NCBI RefSeq assembly: GCF_006874425.1
Contig: NZ_VIJZ01000008.1
Coordinates: forward strand, 186,001 to 250,000
Length of the DNA: 64,000 nucleotides
Origin: Paenibacillus ottowii
GTDB lineage: Bacteria > Bacillota > Bacilli > Paenibacillales > Paenibacillaceae
Direction: 5' to 3'
Part shown: one piece after another, positions 26,282 to 34,149 of the stretch
Layout: each line of letters starts with the position of its first letter
Position numbering within the stretch: position 1 is the first letter of the stretch
Notes under the pieces: model-generated
Told to the model about the DNA's origin: nothing
Database searches by the model: none
The model's input: only the letters and a program-made list of their open reading frames with translations
Translations under genes and position numbers: made by a program

Positions 26282-26350
26282 CTATCTCAAATATTTTCGA
26301 ATGGCGACCATCACAATTGCGTATATCAATAATGCCGCTATTAAGTCCAT
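26282..26350 (-). CDS. Tiny membrane peptide, 22 residues
   Basis: ATG at 26,350 after TAGGAG; a single hydrophobic helix (LIAALLIYAIVMVAI) then RKYLR. It follows the upstream stop by two bases. Too short to classify; kept because of the ribosome site and operon position. Confidence 0.4.
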   Translation of the reverse strand: MDLIAALLIYAIVMVAIRKYLR

Positions 26351-26352
26351 GT

Positions 26353-26547
26353 TTAGGCTCCTACCTTATCCGGTGGTTTGCCTATGAATCTATGACCATC
26401 CGTTTTAAACCACGTAGCAGGCTCGTAGAGACCTTTTAACTTTCTGCCTAGTATTCGGTCATCCATCACAAGTAACACACCTATACGGGTTCCAGAATCG
26501 TCCATAAGGGTATATCCCTCTTTGTGGTTGATCCAACATGCTATCAT
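26353..26547 (-). CDS. Hypothetical phage protein, 64 residues
   Basis: Unrecognised beta-rich protein (MDDSGTRIGVLLVMDDRILG). The ATG overlaps the RusA stop (ATGA) and GGGAGG precedes it. A longer start upstream would overlap RusA more. Confidence 0.5.
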   Translation of the reverse strand: MIACWINHKEGYTLMDDSGTRIGVLLVMDDRILGRKLKGLYEPATWFKTDGHRFIGKPPDKVGA

Positions 26548-26951
26548 GCTGCTTCTACCTCCCATACTTTGATAACGATTCGTGGTCTTTCGGAAAAATA
26601 CTTACGTGTATTAAGGACAACAACTCGGTTATCATCTTTCCAAGCTATTTTATTTAGAGCATCAAAAATTCCTTTGACACAATTATCAATATCAGGCTTG
26701 ACTATAGGGAATATTTTCCCTTTCAGCGCCTCATCTCTTTTCTTCTTGCTCCAGCTTTGCGGTACCGGATAATAGAATCCGATCTCTGTTCCTACAGGTC
26801 CCGATAATGGATTATCAAACTTCTTTCTCGCCAAGTAACCAATCTTAGTTTTGTAGGTGAGGTAATTTTGTGCTGACGGGTTTTTCCACTTGCTCCGTTG
26901 CGTCATACGAACTGCACCCATTGGCGTAATATCTACTTCAAACGTTATCAT
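26544..26951 (-). CDS. rusA: RusA-family Holliday junction resolvase
   Basis: A 135-residue nuclease. The acidic metal-binding motif PDIDN lies at residues 86-90, followed by FDALNKIAWKDDNRV with two more Asp. The N-terminal strand (ITFEVDITPMGAVRMT) and length fit RusA. It resolves recombination and replication junctions and can help debranch DNA before packaging. Overlaps both neighbours by four bases. Confidence 0.85.
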   Translation of the reverse strand: MITFEVDITPMGAVRMTQRSKWKNPSAQNYLTYKTKIGYLARKKFDNPLSGPVGTEIGFYYPVPQSWSKKKRDEALKGKIFPIVKPDIDNCVKGIFDALNKIAWKDDNRVVVLNTRKYFSERPRIVIKVWEVEAA

Positions 26952-27211
26952 GCTACGCCTCCCTGGTTTCCTCTGTTTATCCTGTCTAACTCATGTACCA
27001 CTCTCGCTTTTGATATACCAATATTTTTAGCGATCTCTGAGCGCCGTACGCCTGCCTTTGCTTGCTGGCTAATATATTTGCTTATCTCAGGTGAAAGTGG
27101 TTCATACAGGCTTGCTATGAGCTTATCCGCGGTCTGTGGCTGCTTCTGGCTTTTTACTGGCTGTGCCTGCTCCCGGATAGATCCACCTGTACGATAATGC
27201 TTTTTCATCAT
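26948..27211 (-). CDS. Small helix-turn-helix protein
   Basis: An 87-residue protein; the C-terminal half (YISQQAKAGVRRSEIAKNIG then ISKARVVHELDRI) is a resolvase-type helix-turn-helix. N-terminus polar and basic. Probably a DNA-binding accessory; target unknown. Confidence 0.55.
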   Translation of the reverse strand: MMKKHYRTGGSIREQAQPVKSQKQPQTADKLIASLYEPLSPEISKYISQQAKAGVRRSEIAKNIGISKARVVHELDRINRGNQGGVA

Positions 27212-27318
27212 GCTGCCTCATCCTCCTGTGCTTTCTCCCACTCTAACTCTGCCATTCCTTTACGTATGAATTCGTCCCAGTCTTTGTCCATTAGGTCATA
27301 GTCGTCTATTGGATTCAT
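27208..27318 (-). CDS. Small acidic phage protein, 36 residues
   Basis: ATG at 27,318 after GGAGG; the stop overlaps the next start (ATGA) and its own start overlaps the YopX stop, so it is coupled on both sides. One acidic helix (MDKDWDEFIRKGMAELEWEK). Function unknown. Confidence 0.5.
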   Translation of the reverse strand: MNPIDDYDLMDKDWDEFIRKGMAELEWEKAQEDEAA

Positions 27319-27749
27319 GGGGTATCCTCCAGTGGGGTTTCATAGATGTTGCCGATGACTTCCACATAATCATTTTCATGAATTCCGTTATCACATTCTT
27401 CAAAGTACGGCATACCATATACCTCATCATCCAATGTCTTTGTACATGTCCAGCAAGCTCGAGATTCGTCATACTTCATATATCCAAGAATCTCGTCATT
27501 TCTCATATTTTTGTTCCTGAAAGCCAATATATCTCCCTCATATATCTCTTTACCGTTACGGTCTTTTAGTCCGGTATATTGCATGTATTTTAAGTGATAT
27601 AGATTCTTGAATTCCTCTTCATCTTCCGTAATATCAGTCGCAACAATTCCAGCACTATCGAAGCCAAAACAAACATCTGTTTCTTCACCAACATAAAGCA
27701 TTTTTTCCTTAACGTTGTCCCACGCTCTAAATTTGATGGGTCTACTCAT
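27315..27749 (-). CDS. YopX-family phage protein
   Basis: A 144-residue protein with the family signature: KFRAWDNVKEKMLYV at the start, QYTGLKDRNGKEIYEGDI in the middle and VIGNIYETP at the end. The family is common in phages of Gram-positive bacteria; biochemical role not settled. It has an SH3-like fold. Confidence 0.85.
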   Translation of the reverse strand: MSRPIKFRAWDNVKEKMLYVGEETDVCFGFDSAGIVATDITEDEEEFKNLYHLKYMQYTGLKDRNGKEIYEGDILAFRNKNMRNDEILGYMKYDESRACWTCTKTLDDEVYGMPYFEECDNGIHENDYVEVIGNIYETPLEDTP

Positions 27750-28086
27750 TTGTATCCTCTCCTTTCAAAGCTGCACGGGCGCATTTGCCGTTATCGTAAT
27801 CCATTTCAGCTACTCTGAATGGTCCTTTTTGCCTCCAATTCTCTCGGTTAGCATAAAACTCCAGTGCTTTATCCTTAATCTCTATCTGTTGTAGGAGGTA
27901 GGTGATATATTCAGGAGCGTTCGCTAAGAATTCAGCGTCTTTATGTCGGTTAGCCCACAATACGATATTGATTTCACCTGAGCCTGCTGGTTCTTCTACT
28001 GCAACATCTGAACCGTGCATAACAAACCATTTACCCGGTGTAGCTGCTTCCAGTGCTGTACGTATCTCTTGTATCTTCTTATCCAT
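27742..28086 (-). CDS. Hypothetical phage protein, 114 residues
   Basis: Recognisable as a frequent phage protein type (IRTALEAATPGKW near the start, FLANAPEYITYLLQQIE in the middle), of unknown activity. Start at 28,086 inside the upstream gene's end. Overlaps YopX by eight bases. Confidence 0.55.
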   Translation of the reverse strand: MDKKIQEIRTALEAATPGKWFVMHGSDVAVEEPAGSGEINIVLWANRHKDAEFLANAPEYITYLLQQIEIKDKALEFYANRENWRQKGPFRVAEMDYDNGKCARAALKGEDTNE

Positions 28087-28375
28087 GGTTAACCTGCTTT
28101 CCCGGGACACGTTGCCCGTCTTTGTATATCCAGCCTGTTTTACCTGTGCCTTCGCATTCTTCACACTCATGAAAAAATTGAGTTGCGCTCCCTTCGCAAT
28201 ATGAGCAATCTGGTAAGTCATAGAGCCTTCCTTCTTCTGATTCCTCAAACTCTCTCCTGAGTTCTTCAAACTCTTGTTTGACCGCCTTTTTACTCTTGCG
28301 AGATAGCTCTTTTACTTCACCTTCTTTACGGACAAAATACTTCCAGTGACGATCAAGTCGTTTCTTCTTATCCAT
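28079..28375 (-). CDS. Zinc-ribbon phage protein
   Basis: A 98-residue protein with a charged helical N-terminus and a cysteine cluster (CSYCEG and CEECEGTGKTG, about 57-80) like a DnaJ-type zinc finger. GGAGG precedes the ATG. Likely binds zinc; nucleic acid or protein partner unknown. Confidence 0.55.
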   Translation of the reverse strand: MDKKKRLDRHWKYFVRKEGEVKELSRKSKKAVKQEFEELRREFEESEEGRLYDLPDCSYCEGSATQFFHECEECEGTGKTGWIYKDGQRVPGKQVNHG

Positions 28376-28652
28376 GGTTTAGACCTCCATCAAACGTCAC
28401 TTTTTCAACGATGTGAATTTCATTGCCAACAAAAGGCGATTCGCGCATTCCCAAAAAGATATGGGGTCCATATATCTGCATTAGTTCCCATAATTGAAAC
28501 TGTATTGGCTCTTGTTTCGATGCTTTGAAGTGCGTATCTAGCGGCATTCTTATGCTGATGGGCAAATGAGAGTACGCCTCCTGATAATGATTTTCAAGCA
28601 TTTCTATTCCGGTTTTTGTCAATATGACTTCTACATGATCGTTTATGTTCAT
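28368..28652 (-). CDS. Hypothetical phage protein, 94 residues
   Basis: Unrecognised. Starts MNINDHVEVILTKTGIEML, a phrase frequent at the head of small phage proteins. Mixed alpha/beta. Overlaps the zinc-ribbon gene by eight bases. Confidence 0.5.
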   Translation of the reverse strand: MNINDHVEVILTKTGIEMLENHYQEAYSHLPISIRMPLDTHFKASKQEPIQFQLWELMQIYGPHIFLGMRESPFVGNEIHIVEKVTFDGGLNHG

Positions 28653-28657
28653 ATCCC

Positions 28658-29035
28658 TTATTCCTCTCCTTGAGCTATTAGAGCTGCTAAACAGATGGCT
28701 TCTTGTACAGTTGTAGCCGTCATCCTATACCCTTTCACCCAATAAGGTTCACCTTCTGCCAAAATAAACCTAGCCATCCATCCCCATGAGCCGTCATCCA
28801 ATTGAGTCATAGCTACCTCTGTAAAATGCGTCTTGCTCAATTTGTCTATTACTTCCCATGCTGCGGAAATGTCGATACTGTACATTGCTGGTGACATTGA
28901 ATAGCCCTTACCGTTAATGATCATCCCCGGTCTGATTCGATCCGCCTTATATCCCATTACAGCCGTAGCAACCCATATATCTCGCTCTTGTGGTTGCATA
29001 CTATTCCATTTAGCTATTACTTCATCCCTGGTCAT
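28658..29035 (-). CDS. Phage ABA-sandwich-like protein
   Basis: A 125-residue protein with YSIDISAAWEVIDKLSK and W-rich beta strands (DDGSWGWMARF), ending in AICLAALIAQG. The pattern matches the small phage family with an alpha/beta/alpha sandwich, of which two more members lie at 32,435 and 33,470. Start at 29,035 chosen for the AAGGG site; an ATG 13 codons earlier overlaps the helicase gene. Confidence 0.55.
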   Translation of the reverse strand: MTRDEVIAKWNSMQPQERDIWVATAVMGYKADRIRPGMIINGKGYSMSPAMYSIDISAAWEVIDKLSKTHFTEVAMTQLDDGSWGWMARFILAEGEPYWVKGYRMTATTVQEAICLAALIAQGEE

Positions 29036-29054
29036 AGGGTATCTTCTTCCCTTC

Positions 29055-30344
29055 TTATTGGAGTCTATAGTCAAAATCCTTGAATTTACCGTATTGCTTC
29101 AGATTCATCATTTCCGCAGTTCCTACAGATCCCTCACGGTTCTTGGCGACAATGATTTCGATAATGTTTTTTTTCTCAGTATCTCGGTTGTAATAGTCGT
29201 CCCGGTACAAAAAGGATATGGTGTCCGCGTCCTGTTCGATGTTTCCAGACTCGCGCAAGTCACTCATCATCGGCCGTTTATCCTGACGCTGCTCCACTCC
29301 ACGGCTGAGCTGAGCCAGCGATATGACCGGACAATCATTTTCACGCGCCATCTGTTTAAGGCTGGAACTGATGTAACCCACCTCATCATTACGATTACTG
29401 AACTTTTTCCCGCCTTTAATGAGTTGCAGATAGTCGATATATACAATCAAATCAGGATGCCTCTTTTTCAGCTTTCTGACCGCTGCACGTATTTCTTGAA
29501 CACTCAGTCCTGGCCGATCATCTATAAACACATTCATTTCTGTCAGAACTGATAATCCAAGCGTGTATGTCTCCCATTCGTCGTCTCGCAATTGTCCGGT
29601 TCGGATGCGCTCACCGTCTATGTAGCACTCTGCGGCTATCATCCGGTCATACAATTGCATCTCAGGCTGTTCTAGGCTAAATATAGCGACTGTAAGGCCC
29701 TCCTTACCGTTTCTAACGGCGTTGTTTAGGAGGAAGGCTGTTTTACCCATAGAAGGTCTTGCAGCCACTATATTGAGCGTCTGCTTCTGCCATTTGCCCG
29801 TTATCCTGTCCAACTCTGTGCCAACTGTACTGACTCCTAATGCTTGTCCGTTGTACTTCTTGTCATTCAAAAGTTCAAAGTGGTTCATGAGTCCGTCTTT
29901 GATATGTGAGAAGCCTTCTCTATCCCGTGACTGGTCACCGATTTTTTCAGCAATGCTCATTAGCTCTGCCGCAAACTCTACAGGGTCTTCATGACCACCG
30001 CTATACACTTCTTTGACAGCAATCAATCCGGTTCGCATTAAATACTTTTCCTTCACAATACGTTCATGTGAAGAGAAGTCCGAAATGGATGGAACTGACT
30101 TGCTCAGGTCAACCAAATAGCTCATGCCACCAACATCCTGCAAGGCTTGTCCCATACGTGAAGTTATAGATACAACGTCTATCTTTTTATTTTCTTCCCG
30201 TAATGAGAGCATGTTTTCAAATATGACCCTATGTCCCTCGTGATAAAATGCATCTGGCATTAATAGACTCTCGTATATCAAATCTGGAGCTAACAGGATG
30301 GAGCCAAGTACAGATTGTTCTGCCTCTAAGCTGAAGTAACTCAT
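29055..30344 (-). CDS. DnaB-family replicative helicase
   Basis: A 429-residue hexameric helicase. N-terminal domain from EAEQSVLGSILL; Walker A ARPSMGKT at 195-202; Walker B in LIVYIDYLQLI; then the LAQLSRGVEQR and arginine-finger regions. It unwinds the phage fork. The loader and replisome organizer genes lie just upstream and overlap or abut it, giving a full initiation set. Confidence 0.9.
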   Translation of the reverse strand: MSYFSLEAEQSVLGSILLAPDLIYESLLMPDAFYHEGHRVIFENMLSLREENKKIDVVSITSRMGQALQDVGGMSYLVDLSKSVPSISDFSSHERIVKEKYLMRTGLIAVKEVYSGGHEDPVEFAAELMSIAEKIGDQSRDREGFSHIKDGLMNHFELLNDKKYNGQALGVSTVGTELDRITGKWQKQTLNIVAARPSMGKTAFLLNNAVRNGKEGLTVAIFSLEQPEMQLYDRMIAAECYIDGERIRTGQLRDDEWETYTLGLSVLTEMNVFIDDRPGLSVQEIRAAVRKLKKRHPDLIVYIDYLQLIKGGKKFSNRNDEVGYISSSLKQMARENDCPVISLAQLSRGVEQRQDKRPMMSDLRESGNIEQDADTISFLYRDDYYNRDTEKKNIIEIIVAKNREGSVGTAEMMNLKQYGKFKDFDYRLQ

Positions 30345-30709
30345 TGAGCCTCAGCCCGTTTCTCTGCCAGCAACCTTTGCATCCAAGCCTGTCTGGTTAT
30401 ACCTTCCCTGACCCACGGCGGATCTTTCGGTATATCTTTGCGTTCTTCATCCTGCCTGCGGATCATCTCACGCGTTCTCTCGATTTCTTTATTAGCTTCA
30501 ATTCTCTCGTTCGCTTTTATTAGAGTAGGTATGCCAGGAGCAAAGTCTTTTCCCAAGCTTAGATAGTCGCTCAAGTTGGCCATTACAGTTTCGAAGTCAT
30601 ATTGTTGGAGTTTATCCACCCAAATATCTACGACCGACTTATCAATCTTCCAACTTGGGAAATACGCTGCTGTTTTCTTTACGATATCAATAGCTTCCCT
30701 TTTTTCCAT
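30341..30709 (-). CDS. Helicase loader / G39P-like protein
   Basis: A 122-residue protein between organizer and helicase. The N-terminal helices (AIDIVKKTAAYFPSWKID then YDFETVMANLSDYL) match the G39P helicase-loader/inhibitor type of SPP1; the C-terminal half is charged and probably disordered. It should bring the helicase to the origin-bound organizer. Stop overlaps the helicase start (ATGA). Confidence 0.7.
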   Translation of the reverse strand: MEKREAIDIVKKTAAYFPSWKIDKSVVDIWVDKLQQYDFETVMANLSDYLSLGKDFAPGIPTLIKANERIEANKEIERTREMIRRQDEERKDIPKDPPWVREGITRQAWMQRLLAEKRAEAQ

Positions 30710-31498
30710 CTACCCCAGCTCCCTTTCTAATTCATCAAAGATAGACATACGACCATGCTTCTTTCTCATACCTATACCTTGGTGTCTTTCTTTTATTGCT
30801 TGGGTATAAAAGGAGAAAGAATTTACTTCCCCACCTTCAAGCGTTTTTTTCTGGTACTTCTCTTTCATTACAGAAATAATAGTGTCAACAGGAATTCCAT
30901 CTTTTAATAGACCAGATACAACAGGCCATTCTTTTGCTGTCAGTCCATGATTATGGTGAATTTGTCGATATGCTTTATCAATTTTTGAATAATCATTTTC
31001 ATCAGTAGTAGTAGTAATATCTTTATCTACTTCTATATCTACTTCTGTTTCGTTTCCGTCCGTTACGGTAACGTTACACGTAACGCCTTTTGTACTACCT
31101 TGTAACTCAATTCGTTTATTCTCCCTATGCTTCTGGACTCTTAATCTCGTTTGTTCCCTAATCTTGTCCATTTTCTCAATAGCCTGATGCTTCTCCCAGT
31201 TGGTTACGAAGATATATCCCTTTTCATCAATATCTATCATTTCAAACTCTGAAAATGTTCGTAGTGCCAATTCAACCATCTGCTGGGGTTTATTAAATAG
31301 AGTAGATAACATACCAGCTGTGTATGGCATATTACGTTTCAGATAAATGTATCCACCATCATTTGTTTTCCCGGCTTGAGACAGTATTTTGAACCACATC
31401 ACTAAAAGGGAATCACCCTCCGGCATTGATTGGATGATCTTTATTTTGTCGTCCGAAAAAATATCAGTAAGCACTTTAAACCATGTAACGTTAGCCAC
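30710..31498 (-). CDS. Phage replisome organizer
   Basis: A 262-residue initiator. N-terminal winged-helix region (VTWFKVLTDIFSDDKIKII and YIYLKRNMPYTAGMLS) matches the phage replisome organizer family; residues about 125-165 are a Thr/Asp-rich linker; the C-terminus resembles DnaD (AYRQIHHNHGLTAKEW, KEKYQKKTLEGGEVNSF). It binds the origin and recruits loader and helicase. The linker DNA contains short inverted repeats that may be the origin. Confidence 0.8.
   Translation of the reverse strand: MANVTWFKVLTDIFSDDKIKIIQSMPEGDSLLVMWFKILSQAGKTNDGGYIYLKRNMPYTAGMLSTLFNKPQQMVELALRTFSEFEMIDIDEKGYIFVTNWEKHQAIEKMDKIREQTRLRVQKHRENKRIELQGSTKGVTCNVTVTDGNETEVDIEVDKDITTTTDENDYSKIDKAYRQIHHNHGLTAKEWPVVSGLLKDGIPVDTIISVMKEKYQKKTLEGGEVNSFSFYTQAIKERHQGIGMRKKHGRMSIFDELERELG
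31000..31090. other. Candidate phage replication origin
   Basis: Within the linker codons of the organizer gene, GTTACG/CGTAAC occurs four times in 25 bases (31,061-31,085) in both orientations, next to an A/T-rich stretch of repeated TCTACT and TAGTAG units. Several Siphoviridae place the origin in this gene. Not proven. Confidence 0.4.
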
Positions 31499-31535
31499 AT
31501 TTACACCACCTGTCCTGCTTGATTATGTCTGAGGA

Positions 31536-31703
31536 CTAAGCCCCTCTCCGCTCCAGACGATCCATCTTTTGCTTAATGCGGTCTATCTGCCATTCGTAGT
31601 GCATGACATCTCCGTAATTGTTGTATTTTTCAGCCTCGTCCCGTTTCTCAATCGCGTGGGCGAGGTCAATTTGTAGTAGTGTGTAATCGTTGTTAGTTGC
31701 CAT
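31536..31703 (-). CDS. Small helical phage protein, 55 residues
   Basis: ATG at 31,703 after GGAGG. Charged amphipathic helices (LLQIDLAHAIEKRDEAEKY). Overlaps the DUF3310 gene by 11 bases. Unrecognised. Confidence 0.5.
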   Translation of the reverse strand: MATNNDYTLLQIDLAHAIEKRDEAEKYNNYGDVMHYEWQIDRIKQKMDRLERRGA

Positions 31704-31932
31704 TTTCGTTTTCCTCCAAGTCTTGTATGAGCCGTTCAATGTATTCAACCGTCTTTCGCAGGTCCTCTACTCCATTCTTTCGCTTCCATCGCCACAAGTA
31801 TTTTATACATGCACCAGTGGTATAAGCTTCTAAGCCACTTAGTCCCTTCGTAGCGGTCTTTATAGCAGCAAGGCACTCTACTTCTCCCTCAACTCCTACA
31901 TCGTAGTGAGACGGGCGTATAGCGTCACTCAT
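31693..31932 (-). CDS. DUF3310 family phage protein
   Basis: A 79-residue protein with the family signature: RPSHYDVGVEGEVECLA, GACIKYLWRWKRKNGVEDL and KTVEYIERL. Common in phages, suspected to bind nucleotides or help metabolism. Start at 31,932 after AGGGAG. Confidence 0.75.
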   Translation of the reverse strand: MSDAIRPSHYDVGVEGEVECLAAIKTATKGLSGLEAYTTGACIKYLWRWKRKNGVEDLRKTVEYIERLIQDLEENENGN

Positions 31933-32056
31933 GGGCAACTCTCCCTATGCTCAAAGTGTTCGGCTCTATCTGCTCAATCAACATATACCTATCTACTTGC
32001 ACAATCCCCACATATAACAGTAATGCGCATAATATAGAGGTATAGGCTCTTATCAT
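31925..32056 (-). CDS. Small membrane protein, 43 residues
   Basis: Start taken at 32,056 where GGGGG precedes ATG. N-terminal membrane helix (AYTSILCALLLYVGIVQV), then a polar end. Start overlaps the stop of the 32-residue peptide upstream (ATGA). Pairs of nested small membrane genes can be lysis or superinfection functions; unknown here. Confidence 0.5.
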   Translation of the reverse strand: MIRAYTSILCALLLYVGIVQVDRYMLIEQIEPNTLSIGRVAHE

Positions 32057-32151
32057 CGACTTTTCCCCCAATAGGTTGTACATACACAGAAGAAGATCCA
32101 CATCCAAAATGCCATCCAAGGGTGAGTCATCATCCAATCAGCTATAGTCAT
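32053..32151 (-). CDS. Tiny Trp/Met-rich membrane peptide, 32 residues
   Basis: ATG at 32,151 after GGGGAG. Hydrophobic core PWMAFWMWIFFCVCTTYW. Coupled to the next membrane gene by a four-base overlap. Very unusual composition with six Trp and five Met. Confidence 0.45.
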   Translation of the reverse strand: MTIADWMMTHPWMAFWMWIFFCVCTTYWGKSR

Positions 32152-32434
32152 TGTTGTTTCTCCCCAAACGCATTCCGGATAACATACCTAGTAAGTAAGC
32201 CATAGTCACTCGTTCATTCCCGCTGGCGCAGGCAATCTCCTGGTATTCTCCATAACCCATATCAGCGTATAGGTTGTAGATGGTCTCTGGTTTCTTCCAC
32301 AAACCTCTCTTTATCGTTTCACATTCGATTATTAATTTACGCTCGATCTGTTCGTTGACTTCGTGTAAATATCCATAAAGTTCACTGTTTGGGCATATAT
32401 TGTTTTCTAAGTATCCATAAGTGAAAACTGGCAT
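32138..32434 (-). CDS. Hypothetical phage protein, 98 residues
   Basis: Unrecognised alpha-helical protein (ELYGYLHEVNEQIERKLI; CASGNERVTMAYLLGMLSGM). Abuts the ABA-type gene upstream without a gap. Confidence 0.5.
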   Translation of the reverse strand: MPVFTYGYLENNICPNSELYGYLHEVNEQIERKLIIECETIKRGLWKKPETIYNLYADMGYGEYQEIACASGNERVTMAYLLGMLSGMRLGRNNNDYS

Positions 32435-32824
32435 CTATATATCCTCCCTTAGTGGGTGTAGGTCCTTACTGATTAATGTCATATAAGCAGCCTCTGCCCT
32501 CTGGCGTGGGCTGGAGAGCATAAAAACTGTTACTCCGGTGTAGGAAAACACATCGTTATCGCTATATTCCAAATCGTCCCCATCCCATTCAAGGCGCTTC
32601 GCTAAGTTAATGGCATACTGTCGGTCATTTGCTTTGATAGCTACTGCCTGTACCTCCAGAGAGGCGGCAGGATCGGATGAAGGGTGCCAATCCGTAACCT
32701 TGCGTCGAAACTCTTTTGTGGCTCCATCAACCCATATAAGCCTCACACCATCCCACACATTCACCCAGCCCAACAAACCAGCAAGAGCAAAATCTAATTT
32801 CTCGTCTATCATATCCACTGACAT
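32435..32824 (-). CDS. Phage ABA-sandwich-like protein, second copy
   Basis: A 129-residue protein with WHPSSDPAASLEVQAVAIKA and AYMTLISKDLHPL, the layout of the family seen also at 28,658 and 33,470. Start set at 32,824, nine bases after GGAAGG. Role unknown. Confidence 0.55.
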   Translation of the reverse strand: MSVDMIDEKLDFALAGLLGWVNVWDGVRLIWVDGATKEFRRKVTDWHPSSDPAASLEVQAVAIKANDRQYAINLAKRLEWDGDDLEYSDNDVFSYTGVTVFMLSSPRQRAEAAYMTLISKDLHPLREDI

Positions 32825-32878
32825 ATCTATCATCCTTCCAACGCTCCGTCAGATTGCAGGAGCGTATTGTTTTGGTGG

Positions 32879-33079
32879 TTACTCCCCTAATGCTGATACC
32901 TCACCTTTTGCCCATCTTGCAAAGCCTACTAGGGTCATAAGATACCAGCCGCGAACGTGTTCTTTCTTGTAATACAACTCACCGTCTTTACCAACACGAT
33001 TGCCGATCAAGATTACCGTTCGTTTTTCGCCCTTACCGTTGTGGTATGTCTGACCTTCCTTGACTGCGCTGGGACTCAT
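32879..33079 (-). CDS. Small SH3-like phage protein
   Basis: A 66-residue protein, start at 33,079 after GGAGG. Strand pattern VKEGQTYHNGKGEKRTVI suggests a small barrel as seen in many phage proteins that begin with EGxxY. Unrecognised. Confidence 0.5.
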   Translation of the reverse strand: MSPSAVKEGQTYHNGKGEKRTVILIGNRVGKDGELYYKKEHVRGWYLMTLVGFARWAKGEVSALGE

Positions 33080-33084
33080 GACTG

Positions 33085-33234
33085 TTATTCCTCCCCTAAT
33101 TTCTTGCCACATTTACCGCAATACTCATAATCAAGAATGGCTGAATCGTTGATATATAAGTATTTTTGTTCAGTCATATCTTTTGGGTGCAGACACTGTT
33201 TTTGTATTTCATACAGGTTCTGTCGTTCACTCAC
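33085..33234 (-). CDS. Small Cys-containing phage protein, 49 residues
   Basis: GTG at 33,234 after GGAGG. One CGKCG motif near the C-terminus and a single Cys near residue 14 could bind metal. Overlaps the next gene start by eight bases. Unrecognised. Confidence 0.45.
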   Translation of the reverse strand: MSERQNLYEIQKQCLHPKDMTEQKYLYINDSAILDYEYCGKCGKKLGEE

Positions 33235-33409
33235 CTTTACCGCCTCCTTGGGATGCAATAGAATCATATTCGGGCCGATCAATCCGTTTAACCGCACAAC
33301 CTTCCCGGGTAAAATAAAGCTTCTGTACAGCCAGCACATCTGGATCGTGGTGTTTAAAGACCGCTACCACTTTATTGCCTTTTTCAGCTTTGAAATATTG
33401 TTCATTCAT
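33227..33409 (-). CDS. Small phage protein, 60 residues
   Basis: Preceded by one of the repeated leaders described at 33,419 (GGAGCG site). Beta-rich start (FKAEKGNKVVAVFKHHDPD). Unrecognised. Confidence 0.5.
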   Translation of the reverse strand: MNEQYFKAEKGNKVVAVFKHHDPDVLAVQKLYFTREGCAVKRIDRPEYDSIASQGGGKGE

Positions 33410-33418
33410 GACTTCTTA

Positions 33419-33455
33419 TCGCTCCTTATAGGGGTATAGGGTAAGAGGCTGTTAT
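33419..33455 (-). repeat. Repeated leader cassette, copy 1
   Basis: Reads on the minus strand as hairpin AGGCATAACAGCCT, then CTTACCCTATACC and a Shine-Dalgarno AAGGAGCG before the 60-residue gene. Related copies at 33,903, 34,430 and 34,601. Confidence 0.55.
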
Positions 33456-33469
33456 GCCTCATCCCGAAT

Positions 33470-33895
33470 TTATAAATCTAGTACAGCCAATAGAGCAGAC
33501 TTGCAACGTTGTTCAGGCGTGGCGTGGATGTAGTCAAATAACCCAACATATTCACCCGTGCTTACTACAACCTGTTTTAATGCCCGGCAATATTCAACGT
33601 GTAACCGCATCTTCTTAATCTTTTCTTCTACTACCCATGCTGCTGATATACTCTTCGACCAACAATGGCGATTTACGAAGTACGTAAAGGGGATGGTCCC
33701 TTTTGGTGGCATCATTCGTAATGCCTCGTCCGTACTGGTGTTTGAAGGTATCAGCACATCTCCATGCTCCACAGGACCGTGGTAATCATGTGTTGGTCCG
33801 GTTATACGAGTCCATCCAAAAACGAATTCGGCTACCATCGCATCTAAATCCACTCCCAGTTCCATCGCCAGCACTTGTTCTCTTGTCAGTGACAT
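33470..33895 (-). CDS. Phage ABA-sandwich-like protein, third copy
   Basis: A 141-residue protein: LTREQVLAMELGVDLDAMVA, SKSISAAWVVEEKIKKM and EQRCKSALLAVLDL give the family pattern best. Preceded by a repeated leader. Role unknown; three members in one operon suggest local duplication. Confidence 0.6.
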   Translation of the reverse strand: MSLTREQVLAMELGVDLDAMVAEFVFGWTRITGPTHDYHGPVEHGDVLIPSNTSTDEALRMMPPKGTIPFTYFVNRHCWSKSISAAWVVEEKIKKMRLHVEYCRALKQVVVSTGEYVGLFDYIHATPEQRCKSALLAVLDL

Positions 33896-33902
33896 GTATA
33901 TC

Positions 33903-33946
33903 TCCTTTTAATTTAATTGGATAGGGTAAGAGGCTGTTATGCCTCT
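33903..33946 (-). repeat. Repeated leader cassette, copy 2
   Basis: Same hairpin AGGCATAACAGCCT and CTTACCCTAT as copy 1, then AAAGGAG before the ATG at 33,895. Confidence 0.55.
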
Positions 33947-33969
33947 CCCACCTAAATATTGAGTTAACT

Positions 33970-34149
33970 TTACACTTTGGAATCCATCATATTTTCACTT
34001 CCGCATATTCGGCATCCTTGATAATCCTCGACCCATACCGCTTCTCCAGCTTTGTCATATCCGTCATAGCGTGTTATTAGTCTCAGCTCACTTCTGAAGT
34101 GTTTTTCACCACAGTCAGAGCAAACCACCAAATCAAACAGTCCGGTCAT
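33970..34149 (-). CDS. Small zinc-ribbon phage protein, 59 residues
   Basis: Two Cys pairs (CSDCGEKHF and CRICGSEN) separated by a charged helix, a classic small zinc ribbon. ATG at 34,149 overlaps the end of the upstream gene. Probably binds nucleic acid or a protein partner. Confidence 0.55.
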   Translation of the reverse strand: MTGLFDLVVCSDCGEKHFRSELRLITRYDGYDKAGEAVWVEDYQGCRICGSENMMDSKV

